Both the position numbers and the translations under genes were made by a program. Below, one piece after another: positions 1 to 8,304 of a DNA stretch of 10,815 nt. Numbering within the stretch: position 1 is the stretch's first letter; every line of letters starts with the position of its first letter. Below the pieces are notes generated by a model. That model was given only the letters and a program-made list of their open reading frames with translations, ran no database searches and was not told where the DNA came from. This stretch comes from Isohypsibius dastychi (Eukaryota; Tardigrada; Eutardigrada; Parachela; Isohypsibiidae), in the NCBI GenBank assembly GCA_034696485.1, contig JAQIWT010001429.1, positions 1-10,815 on the forward strand, given 5' to 3'.

Positions 1-226
1 TGGGCTGTTCTCAGTTCGCACACGTCCTTGTATGTTTTTCCATCTGTTCCGCAGAGTTGGATGAAGGATGCCGGTCCCGTGCCACAGTTGCACCACGACT
101 GAGCGTACGAACCTGCAAGCAAATTATGGTCAGTGTCGCCGCAGACATCGTCCTTTTTACATGCGCCCGCTCACCTGCCACTTGGGAGAGAACAATTGTT
201 GCAAATAGTAGCACAAGTTTCGCCAT
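1..226 (-). CDS. Secreted Kazal-type serine protease inhibitor-like protein, 5' part (exons 226-175 and 112-1; runs off the window)
   Basis: The - strand ATG at 226-224 has a strong context (AAAAATGG). Exon 1 (226-175) encodes a signal peptide: MAK, then a hydrophobic run (residues 4-16), with possible cleavage after G18 or A21. Intron 174-113 is 62 bases, begins GTGAGC, ends TTGCTTGCAG and is phase 1, common just after signal peptides. Exon 2 (112-1) continues with a C-x-C pair (C25, C27), C38, then the Kazal signature GTDGKTY (39-45) and C49-E-L. C38 to C49 has the ten-residue spacing usual in Kazal domains, and the C-x-C start resembles arthropod Kazal inhibitors. The C27-C38 loop has ten residues where seven is usual. 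The window ends after 54 full codons plus two bases, so the last two cysteines and any further domains are not visible. Kazal domains typically inhibit serine proteases outside the cell or form part of larger matrix proteins (agrin, follistatin type); this one could be either. Without splicing, the frame loses the Kazal motif, which supports the intron. Confidence 0.82.
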
Positions 227-268
227 TTTTACTACGGGTAAATGCAGAGACCAACAAGCACGACACAC

Positions 269-303
269 TACTGATAGTTGCAAGATACAAAAAGGTTTTT
301 ATG
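269..303 (-). promoter_or_regulatory. Candidate core promoter of the Kazal gene: TATA-like box plus initiator
   Basis: On the - strand CATAAAAA lies at 303-296 and TATCAGTAG at 276-268. The TCAGT core matches the arthropod-type initiator. Its A at 272 is about 30 bases downstream of the TATA-like box, the normal TATA-to-start distance, and would give a 5' UTR of about 46 bases before the ATG at 226. Both motifs are short and the box starts with C, so the support is mainly the spacing. Confidence 0.42.
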
Positions 304-2169
304 TGACAGAAATATTTCCAGGCCGGAACTCAGTTGCGTCAACATACTGGTAATTTTGGACGACAGCGATTTTCAAATCGTTTTCAACATTAACATGCGG
401 GTTGTCAGCGATATTTGGAAGGTTTGTGGAAGGTCGAGTTCCTGAACTTGACTTCATAGTGGATGACTATCTGGGGAAGAGAGTGGTACCAATGCAGTAT
501 CTGCGAAGAACCAAGCTGAATTGTTGAACGTCGATTTGAGTCACGAGAGCTGACTTTCTAAATTTGGTGACCACTGCTTATGTCCATAAACATACTTTTA
601 CGATTAAAACCTCGTTTACTATCATGCACAACAGTATTTTGTTCTGTAATATCTGTTACGAAATAGTCGGTTGGCAAACAAATGAGATCACAATGAGTCC
701 TTCTTTGACAACAGTGACGATGTAAAATAAGAACGGGGTGAGCGGTTAAAATAGCAAGAAACAAGAAGCCTCCATTCTCCGAGCAAGTGCCCAGTGATCC
801 AGCTCATGTAACCCCCATCCTGTTTACCTGCAATCAGGCTGATATGAGGATTCGCTTAATTCCCACCCAAACACCTTTGACCTGCAGGGAAGATGTAATC
901 TGGGAACCTTCCCACTCCATGTTGAACTTTCCAGACTACAAACAAGGATATTTTCTCTTCATCTGGAAGGATGCATTAATCCCGGTCTTGTTGTCGTGCA
1001 CAACTTGATGATGAAATTAAAGGCTATCGTTTAACCGTAATCTTCCACTCCATCCCGTGAGCCATTAGCTCACCGGTTTTTACCCGATTTCGAGCGAACC
1101 CGCTCATTAAAGGAATTAAACATCAGTTCTTAAACAACCTGGCCTTCGTGAATGAAGGCACGAAGATGTTTCGTGAAACGCAGCCACGATCAATGTGATG
1201 CAGTAGACAAAGGCTTCCTTCAACGTAGTGCCGAGGTACGGAACATGTTTCCGAATATGTTGAGCGGTGTACTACTGTACGTCCATGAAACTCCACAGTG
1301 GTTTTGAAATCTCCCTGAAGGTATAGTGAACTAGTTTCGCTTCGTTGCCCAGGTTGGATAATCCAGGGCGTGGATTCCCTGATAGTTCAAAAAGAGAGCC
1401 AAATATCGAGAAGATACATATTTCTGCCTGGACACACAGGGTCAGGCAGGTATTCTTCACGGGACTTTGACGTTTTACTTAAGATCGAACTTGATTTCTA
1501 TCTTTTTTCCAAAAACGTTATAATGTTGACTACTAGCACAGCACTAACCCTCAAATAATAATTACGGGCAAATCTCTTCACATTGGGCGGCTGTACCAGT
1601 TTTTCCTGAGAAGTGAGAAGTACAATTCGGTTAAGTAGAGGTAGAAGCATTGGGGACCTGTTTTCTACCGAGAACTGCACAAATACCAGCGTCGCTCGCA
1701 ACCATTTGATACCCTCAATGTTCAAATTCGTGATTCGGCCTAATTGCCGTAATAACCAGGCTGTTCCATCTTAATCACCGTATAATATCTGCATTCTGCA
1801 ATTTTCGAAGGGCCCAGCAGCGTGCCCAGATGCCACTCGATTATTTCGTTGCACGTGTGAGAAGAGAAAACCAGCGGGTTATTTCGAATTGCTGAAGAAC
1901 TGACAAGTCCAAATTGTTGATTTGTTGACGAAGTTGTATCAGGGACGCGGCAGAGCCGAATTATTAATGTTTCATCGCGTACTCAGCTGCACCCAGCGAA
2001 AGCCATTAGCCACAGAGTCAGTTACAGAACGAATATCACAATCTATTTGATTTTAACGTATGGTAGGGACAATTATTTCAGCAACGGCAAGTTGTCCCTT
2101 AAACTCAACATGACGGAATTCCGGATCGCTGAACTGGATCCCCGTAAGCTAAGTTCAATTCGTCTTCAG
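304..2169. other. Intergenic DNA, no gene established
   Basis: This stretch lies upstream of the Kazal gene. Open frames of 62-75 codons occur on both strands (for example 787-1008 on + and 1498-1725 on -). They overlap one another, lack recognisable domains or convincing splice junctions, and are of a length expected by chance. Two small hairpins sit close together at 1057-1073 (GTGAGC/GCTCAC) and 1092-1105 (GAGCG/CGCTC). I see no RNA gene or intact transposon. Confidence 0.5.
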
Positions 2170-2536
2170 TAACGTGGAAATCTCAAAGGCCAAAAAGCGA
2201 AACACAACAGCCTCCAAGCGCTATTTTCGTCTTTTCAACAGGGACGTTCACTTCTCAAGAGATACAGACATACAATACGGCTTTGGACTGCAACATTCTA
2301 ATGTGATGATGTTGCTGAGAGCGCGGAGTGAGCAGATCCTCTTGGAGCACTCGAGCCACGAGAGAACTCATTATGATTCAAGCAGGCAGCATTTCATTGC
2401 CAATATTTATCGATCCCGAAATTTTAATACGCTACCAATAGTTTTTCACATCAGTTTTTTAAGAGGCTTTAACATTTGGCAATCTTGGGTCGTCTCACCA
2501 GGTCACTGCTATTCGCAGTCCAGGAAATTAATGTGA
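2170..2536 (+). other. Stop-free segment behind a TCTTCAG acceptor-like site, coding status unclear
   Basis: The frame is open for about 121 codons after TCTTCAG at 2163-2169 and stops at 2534-2536. It has no early ATG (a GTG stands at 2174), so it could be coding only as an internal or terminal exon. The predicted peptide begins with a lysine/arginine-rich stretch (KAKKRN, SKRYFR) but matches no family I know. No upstream exon with a compatible donor is evident. An open run of this length is not rare by chance in a window of this size. Confidence 0.15.
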
Positions 2537-2598
2537 AAGTCTAAATTATTATTGGCTTCACCCGCCGGTAGCTAAGCGGTGCTTTATCAGGTGAATAA

Positions 2599-2640
2599 GG
2601 AGCTCTGCTCTGTGAAAGATTGCACAGTGGCGTGAGCTCC
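2599..2640. repeat. Two-step hairpin (7-bp outer stem, 5-bp inner stem)
   Basis: GGAGCTC (2599-2605) pairs perfectly with GAGCTCC (2634-2640). Inside it CTGTG (2610-2614) pairs with CACAG (2623-2627) around an 8-base loop. TAGCTAAGCGGT, at 2569-2580 just upstream, resembles the RNA polymerase III box A, but I could not find a box B at the right distance. It may be a chance fold or a degraded tRNA-derived element. Confidence 0.4.
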
Positions 2641-2989
2641 GTTACTTCAGAGGCTCTGTAGGACTGGTTTCACCAAGAGCAGTATTTGATCGGATGCCCT
2701 GACGTCAAATCATCAAAATCGATAGAGTGACGACGATGTTTTGTCAGGCCGCCCAAGCGCAAGCTTTTAAAATTTCGAGCTGGCATAGAAAATTGCTTTG
2801 GAAAATCGTGTGCGTGAAAGGTCGTCCTTTCATCATCGAATATTGCTTCCGCTGCACGGAACTGCTCCGTTTTTGAAGGGCCCTGTTTTCGTAGCCTCGC
2901 AGTTTTTGTAACCAGATTTTCTACGAAACTGCCGGCCGACTTTGTACCGAGTTCGTGGAATTTATCTGCGAGTCAATAAATAAATAAAA

Positions 2990-3118
2990 ATGTGTGCTGA
3001 AGTGGCGTCACTAGCCAGTCAGCTGGTTAGTTTTCCGATCAAAGCCAAGAGTTTTGCCGCGTGGCTGGCTATCGGTGCAACTGAACAGAGTAAGCTTCTG
3101 ATTGCGAAAATTATCTAG
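2990..3118 (+). CDS. Candidate 42-codon small ORF or first exon, unknown function
   Basis: The ATG at 2990 has a favourable context (AAAAATGT) and the frame runs 42 codons to TAG at 3116-3118. The peptide starts MCAEVASLASQL and contains FAAWLAIGA, a plausible amphipathic or hydrophobic composition, but I recognise no family. AGA|GTAAGC at 3087-3095 could act as a phase 1 donor, making 2990-3089 a first coding exon. The AATAAATAAATAAAA run just upstream (2975-2989) is either simple sequence or an older poly(A) signal. It could be an upstream ORF of a longer FOXO leader, a small gene or chance. Confidence 0.22.
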   Translation: MCAEVASLASQLVSFPIKAKSFAAWLAIGATEQSKLLIAKII

Positions 3119-3395
3119 GCGAACTAAACTGTTGTTTTCGCCGTTTTACCGGGTAAGAGATACCCCGAAGGCGACAAGGTGAAGCTGCGATTATTCTCGA
3201 AATTCATGCGCTGTACAACGTAGACGTTCGCGTTTTGGTCGACTCGAGAAGTTGTGGGCTAGAAAGAAAGAAAAAACTTATCCAGAACAGGAATTTCTAA
3301 AAGCCGGAAGTCCGCCTTTGGCCACACTCTTTCTCTTTGACCGGTTCGCCGATCTCGCAGTTAGTTTCGATGCATAATTGAACGAGTCGCCTTCC

Positions 3396-3422
3396 ATTGG
3401 ATCCATATACCGCGTTATATAA
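3396..3422 (+). promoter_or_regulatory. Candidate FOXO core promoter: inverted CCAAT box and TATATAA
   Basis: CCATTGG (3394-3400) contains an inverted CCAAT box, and TATATAA follows at 3416-3422. Transcription would start near 3446, upstream of the proposed leader intron at 3764-3919. The sequence alone cannot exclude other start sites, and FOXO genes often have several promoters. Confidence 0.27.
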
Positions 3423-3763
3423 TCGCCACGATGCGAAATACGGGTTTTCGCGGAACTCTATCGATGGGCGCTACAAAGACGTGGTGTGCTTCTTGAGAGA
3501 GAGATTTTTAGTACGCCAGTCGGCGCTGCGTATTTCACATTGTCCTTTTGTCGCGTTTTGAAAAACCACTGCCAAATTCCTCAACGCCGAAAGGTGGCCA
3601 TTATTTCAACTGGGTGATTGGACTACCAGAGAATTAAAAAGACAATTGAGCTAAGACATTGGGCAGTTTTTTCAATGCAACAAAAAAAAAGTTGACACAC
3701 TGCGTACGCCTACTGAGAAAAAATTTGCTTTGAGGCATTTGGCAGTTTGAGCTGGTGGGCTAC

Positions 3764-3919
3764 GTGAGTCATATGGTCGGTCGCAGTACCGTCTTGCCTG
3801 TCACGCATTGGCTGATGCGCAGTTACGTATTCTTTTCCTTTCCTGCAGTTCTTTGCTTGCTAATAGCCTACCAGCTGAAAACGAACGGAAGCTCTTTCCT
3901 TCTCTCCCCTTCCCCTCAG
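3764..3919 (+). other. Candidate 5'-leader intron of the FOXO gene
   Basis: A good donor, TAC|GTGAGT, stands at 3761-3769. The strongest acceptor upstream of the coding start ends at 3919: a long almost pure pyrimidine tract (3892-3917) followed by CAG. A CTAAT branch-point-like motif lies at 3860-3864. A second acceptor, TTTCCTGCAG, ends at 3848 inside the same interval and could be an alternative. The intron would be 156 bases (or 85). It is in the right place for a FOXO leader, but no transcript confirms it. Confidence 0.4.
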
Positions 3920-4344
3920 CGCATGTATGCTCCCTGGAAAACAGTTATCAAATTATCTGATCTGCTCGGATGTATTGTGAATGAGACTCATTTCTCCAAC
4001 GCTCCCCACCGAATGCAACGGGCTTGATCTAACCTGGAGAGAGCCTGCATTATCTTGCCAGAGGAACGTCCCACTCTCCATCTACAGCGAGGATCCAAGA
4101 CATGATGCGCACCACATAAATTCTTCGACTCATTTTGGATATAGGATCTGATACGGAAACGTGCATTATTTCTTCACTCGGTGTGTGCCAGCGCGAGTCA
4201 CGTTGTTCTTAGTTCGCTTCGCGGAAAGGAGTGAACGGTATTTCCCACTGATTTAATTCGTGAAGGCCCTGGACTGCTAATTGCGCGAGTGCATAAGCCC
4301 TGACGACCTTTGCGAACCGTATTGAATTCTTTCATGCTCATCTG
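3920..4344 (+). other. Probable 5' UTR of FOXO with upstream ORFs
   Basis: This stretch lies between the best upstream acceptor and the coding start and shows no clear donor, so it probably belongs to one leader exon continuous with coding exon 1. It contains a 34-codon upstream ORF (3923-4027, beginning MYAPWK) and a very short one near 4101. In the FOXO frame, TAA at 4294-4296 stops upstream reading, so the protein start lies after that point unless another exon is spliced in. Confidence 0.45.
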
Positions 4345-7300
4345 ATGTCCGATTCAGTGTTGCGATTGTATAAGATGCCGCCAGACGCGCTCCCCAGCAG
4401 TGGTGCATCGGAAACCGATAAATCTGTCCGTCCATTTTTGCCAACCTTCGGGGGAGAAGGTCATGTTGTGGAGCCTCACTCCCGTCTTCGATCCAACACA
4501 TGGCCTGCGAATGTTCAAGATAAAGACGATGGAGATGAGGATGTACCCACTTTGCCGACCTTGCCGGAAGAAGAAGATGGTGAGTCGTCCAGCACGGAAA
4601 ACCTGTCTGGTCAGACTGGTCAAGGTGGACAGGCGGTATTTGGATCGAAGAAGAAGAACAGCGCTCGACGCAATCCGTGGGGAAATATGTCATATGCCGA
4701 TTTAATTGAGAAGGCTATTGAGAGTGTGGCGGATAAAAGACTGACGCTCTCGCAGATTTATGACTGGCTCATCCAGAATGTTCCTTACTTCAAGGAAAAG
4801 GCTGATACGAACAGCTCAGCCGGATGGAAGGTATGTTCTTTTTTTCTTGATATTTGTGGGTTAAATTGAAATAAGTTGTGTTTGAGAAATATTAGCCGGG
4901 AAAAGTCAATATGGAGCGTGTAATGAGATGCGTTGAATTTTCATACTTGGGTTCACTTTGAGGGAATTTGATGCCGGCGAGCGGGATGAGAATTACATAA
5001 GTAACTGGTGTAAATCGATAATCTAGTGAGAGAATCTTGCACTCTGCAACGAGAGAACTGACTTGTTCGATCTGATCTTGAAAGACGTCAGAGCGCATTT
5101 TTATTCGGGTGCATTTTTTGTACCGTCTTTCGCCGAATGCATGCTGTTGTTGTTCTGAGTTTGTGTCTAGATTTGACTGATTATTTTGTGGAATCAAAGC
5201 GTGTCATAAACGTATCACAACTAGATGGATACAAAAAATACGACTTTTTATGTGCCAAAATGTCAGAAGACCTGAGTTTTTTTGGCTGTTTCTCTGTGAT
5301 TCCGCTGTTAAGGTAGAAAAATTCCCTATCTCTATTTGGTTGAAAATAATATTTGGGAAAATTCGGGAGCTTTGATAGCGGTAATTTTTTTCCAGATTTT
5401 TTCTGTCTCTCGCTACAGTACATTGATTGGTTATTTGACAAACAAAGTGACGTCGTTTTAACAGGTCAAACAAGATTTTACAACTAGTCCAGTCTAAGCG
5501 ACTGTGTTCTCTTTCTTTCCGCACTTCTTGTGACCTGAAGCTCAGACGAAAAGATGTGTTTAAAAATAATTATCTGGTGTGAATTTGATTCTTTGCAGAA
5601 TTCGGTCCGTCACAATCTTTCGTTGCATAATCGTTTTATGCGAGTGCAAAATGAGACCGGCACCGGCAAGAGTTCATGGTGGATGGTAAATCAGAGCGCC
5701 AAGTTTGAAAAGCCTTCACGACGTCGCGCAGCCACACTCGAAACCAAAGAATATGATAAAAGAAAAGGCCGAATGCGCAAACCTCATGCTCGCGATCGAG
5801 ACGCCTTCGAGAGAAACGGCGATCCAGCGTCGTCGACCGGCGAAAGTGGTGCTCCATACCAGCATCTCAGCGTCTCTGAGATTCGATCTCGTGCCAGCTC
5901 TAATGCAAGCAGCTTCGGCTGCTTATCCCCAAACTCTCCTGACCATTCTCCGGCTCTTTCACCGAGGTCATGGTCAACCGGATATGACAGCACTGGATCT
6001 ATAAGTCGCGCTAATCAGGAATTCGGCCATTTTGGATTTGAAGACTTCTCTAGTAAGTATCGTTGTATACTGTAGAATAGAAAAAAAACTCGTGAAATTA
6101 TAATTTATTAAAATCGTTCGTTTAAATAATCACATTTGTAGAGTTCGTAGAAGAAATTAACCGGATTGTTCGTTTTGTCTTATTACCATGAGCTTTCAGA
6201 GATCGGAAGTTGTTTTTTTCTGCGGTTAAAACTGAAATGTTAATATAGATGGGTTCTCGGGTTGACGAGGTTTTCTTTAATTTCGTTCTTGCTGAATTTA
6301 CCCTTGAAATTGAAATTATGTAAGGCAATGTGAGCGAGATTATTTCGTTTCCAGCTTGCTGTTTTACGAGCATTGTAGGCGGGTACTCATTACAGATCAG
6401 GTCGGAGTTTGAGCTTGGAAAATGAAAGATTACCTGATAGAAGAATAGAATATTTGTTTTGCTTGGCCGGCTTTCGTGCCGCACTTTCTTGGTATCGTCC
6501 CGGTTTACTTCGACGATAGAAGCACGTAGAAATATTCAGCCTGCGATTTTAATTCCCTCGGCTTTAACTATACTTTTTCATTAATCAGCTAAATGTATTT
6601 TCATTCTTTGGACAAAGCTCAGAATCAGTTCATTTTACTTGAACTTGATTAGTTTACCTGACGTCTCAAAACTGTTTAGGAAATCCAAAATAATCGCTCC
6701 TCCCAGACTTGTGGTACTTGAAGTAAGACTTAGTTTTTTCAAGACCCCTTGGCGGCTAGGAATTAAAAAGCGCTTCCAGTTTTTGAATCCAAAATAACTT
6801 TATGTTGTTGTTGTGTTTAACTTGTTTTGCTTTTTCAGGCCAATTAGCGAAAAACGTGAGCATATCCGATGTGCGATCTGTTCATGGAGTTGTACATTCT
6901 CCATTCGAAACGGCCAGCAAGCCATATTCCGGTGCACCAGGTGCTGCGATCGGAAATTATCACCCGCTCTCAACAAACGGTTTTCATCCGTCCTCATATA
7001 ATACCGTTGCTGACCAACCACCACGACCCTACTTTGGTTCGTTCGCACCGATTCCCGAAGAACCCCGTCAAGCTCCCCTGGCATCTCACTACTACCCTCC
7101 AAAAACCTCAGCCGGACATCATAACCATCACGGTCAATCTGCAATGTCCATTCCGACCACCGGAAATATAAGTGGAGGGGGGTTCACGTTTTTCCAGCCG
7201 GGCAGTCATCCCAATTGGCCATCGGGCTTACCTCAGGATTTGGAGCACTTTGAAGAACCGGCGCAGTCCTTTGATTTTGATTGGGAGGAGTTGCTGCAGC

Positions 7301-7428
7301 AGGAAGCTGCTATTGAGCGAAATAATATGCATGGAGGGAATTCGGGTATTCCGGTTACAAGCAGCCATCATGTCGGTGGTCATGCTCACAACAAAGGATT
7401 TTCGAAATTTATGACTGCACCTCCGTGA
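4345..7428 (+). CDS. foxo: FOXO / DAF-16-type forkhead transcription factor (exons 4345-4830, 5599-6052, 6839-7428; 509 aa)
   Basis: FOXO is the nuclear effector of insulin/IGF-PI3K-Akt signalling; it activates stress, metabolic and longevity genes until Akt phosphorylation exports it to the cytoplasm. The forkhead (about residues 107-205) has [32 protein letters not shown], the FOXO-specific insert [11 protein letters not shown], recognition helix [13 protein letters not shown] (163-175) and wing [11 protein letters not shown]. Akt motifs RxRxxS/T end at T52 (RLRSNT, followed by WP, a 14-3-3 motif), T208 (RRRAAT) and S263 (RSRASS). Basic residues 216-223 suit nuclear import. The C-terminus has a His-rich part (about 397-411) and an acidic-hydrophobic segment, [10 protein letters not shown] (457-466), resembling the FOXO activation domain. 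Splice sites: AAG|GTATGT...TTTGCAG|AAT (phase 0, inside the forkhead at GWK|NS as in vertebrate FOXO genes) and CTA|GTAAGT...TTTTTCAG|GCC (phase 1, Ser314 split). ATG 4345 is the first in frame after TAA at 4294 but has weak context; ATG 4375 (residue 11) is stronger. The length is close to DAF-16a and shorter than fly or human FOXO. Confidence 0.95.
4831..5598 (+). other. FOXO intron 1 (768 bases, phase 0)
   Basis: The intron has donor GTATGT, acceptor TTCTTTGCAG and high T content. It interrupts the forkhead domain immediately before the recognition helix. Reading through it adds a short tail and stops at 4867-4869, which would leave half a DNA-binding domain. Antisense open frames inside it (for example 5204-5524) have no recognisable content. 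Confidence 0.92.
6053..6838 (+). other. FOXO intron 2 (786 bases, phase 1)
   Basis: The intron has a strong donor, GTAAGT, and acceptor TTTGCTTTTTCAG, with TTTAAC at 6816-6821 as a possible branch point. Retention would add KYRCIL after the second serine of FEDFSS and then stop at 6073-6075, removing the C-terminal activation region. No gene is visible inside. Confidence 0.9.
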
Positions 7429-7951
7429 AGTGTTCTAGGCGATATGTATTCTTGTTTCCGGACCTGGCTGGGGATGAAGAAATGATCCCGCCAAAGAGAG
7501 GTATTAATTTTCAGTTTTGCCGCAAAGAATTGTTGATTTGATTAGATTAGATTTTTGCTAGAGATTCTGGTTTTTCTCATAGATGATTAAATTCTCCGTT
7601 TTCTTTCTCCTCTTTTCATTTGTCAGGTCCGTCGGTGTAAAGTGTTCTATTTAAAATTGAAGGGAGTTCGAAAGCGGAGTTTTATTTCGGTTCTATGAAG
7701 AAACCTGTTGGTACCCGTTTTTTGTTTTACATTGCACTTTCATGTGCCGGTGAAGGCGAACAAAACCTATTATCCAGTTCGGTGTACATGGATGTTTGTT
7801 GTTTCATTTGGAACGGATTGAATACGTTTCGATTCTGAATGAAATGCCAGAGTAAACACAAGGTATCCTGACCGCGTGTATTGCGGATTTTATTACATGA
7901 ATCAGCTGTATTTGATGCGCGTTGCATTCAAGTTTTATGATTGACCAACTG

Positions 7952-7957
7952 AATAAA
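7952..7957 (+). terminator. AATAAA poly(A) signal, proximal candidate
   Basis: This is a canonical hexamer about 525 bases after the FOXO stop codon. The sequence behind it is not clearly GT-rich, so it may be weak or a minor alternative. Confidence 0.35.
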
Positions 7958-8215
7958 CGATAAGCGATATCGGAAGTTGAATGCGATAAAACCAATTCGC
8001 AGAACCGATCGACTACGAAGGAATTTCCACGGGCGTTCCCGGAAGCTCGAATTTTATGCGATTTAGAAAATGCGCAAGTGCCTCCGTTCCTTTTCCGTTC
8101 TCTGAACTGAACTGGCGAATACCCAGGGTCGTTCTCAAATTTCGTTCAAGGAACGAAAATTCACGATAATTGCCATTTCTAGAAAATTGATCTTTTTAGA
8201 AACTGATCGTCCTTT

Positions 8216-8221
8216 AATAAA
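8216..8221 (+). terminator. AATAAA poly(A) signal, preferred for FOXO
   Basis: This is a canonical hexamer followed within about 30-70 bases by T- and GT-rich sequence (TTATTGTAGTATGATTTT). It would give a 3' UTR of about 800 bases. It fits better than the 7952 copy, but both may be used. Confidence 0.5.
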
Positions 8222-8304
8222 GTAAAACTGGCCTTCATAAATTTTGCTTCTGAATTATTTATTGTAGTATGATTTTAATTTGATTTTATGGGGAAAGTAC
8301 AACA

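Larger units (their letters stand above)
2541..3763. other. Non-coding stretch upstream of FOXO, probably promoter or leader
   Basis: Apart from the hairpin, the small ORF and the CCAAT/TATA-like pair listed separately, no coding frame with recognisable content is visible. A 10-base inverted pair, ACTGCCAAAT (3568-3577) and ATTTGGCAGT (3737-3746), flanks A- and T-rich sequence. GTAAGA at 3153 is another possible 5'-leader donor. Confidence 0.4.
7429..8240 (+). other. FOXO 3' UTR
   Basis: This follows the TGA at 7426-7428. It has no convincing coding frame, is T-rich in places and carries two AATAAA signals (7952 and 8216). The extent to about 8240 assumes use of the second signal. Confidence 0.6.

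Noticed and set aside
821-827. FOXO-binding-like TGTTTAC here and GTAAACA at 7852-7858, suggesting autoregulation
   Set aside because: A 7-base motif on two strands is expected about once in a window of this size; neither copy lies in a clear promoter.
2561-2660. A tRNA gene starting at the box A-like motif
   Set aside because: No box B (GGTTCGANTCC-like), no acceptor stem and no cloverleaf could be found.
4298-4344. An upstream coding exon spliced in at CATAAG (4292-4297), extending FOXO N-terminally
   Set aside because: The frame is open, but the site lacks a pyrimidine tract. Phase-1 donors at 2144 and 3090 would fit only by chance.
4277-4693. Antisense ORFs over FOXO exon 1 (also at 5636-5857, 5784-5993 and 6800-7144)
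   Set aside because: They are shadows of the coding exons; their translations show no family motifs.
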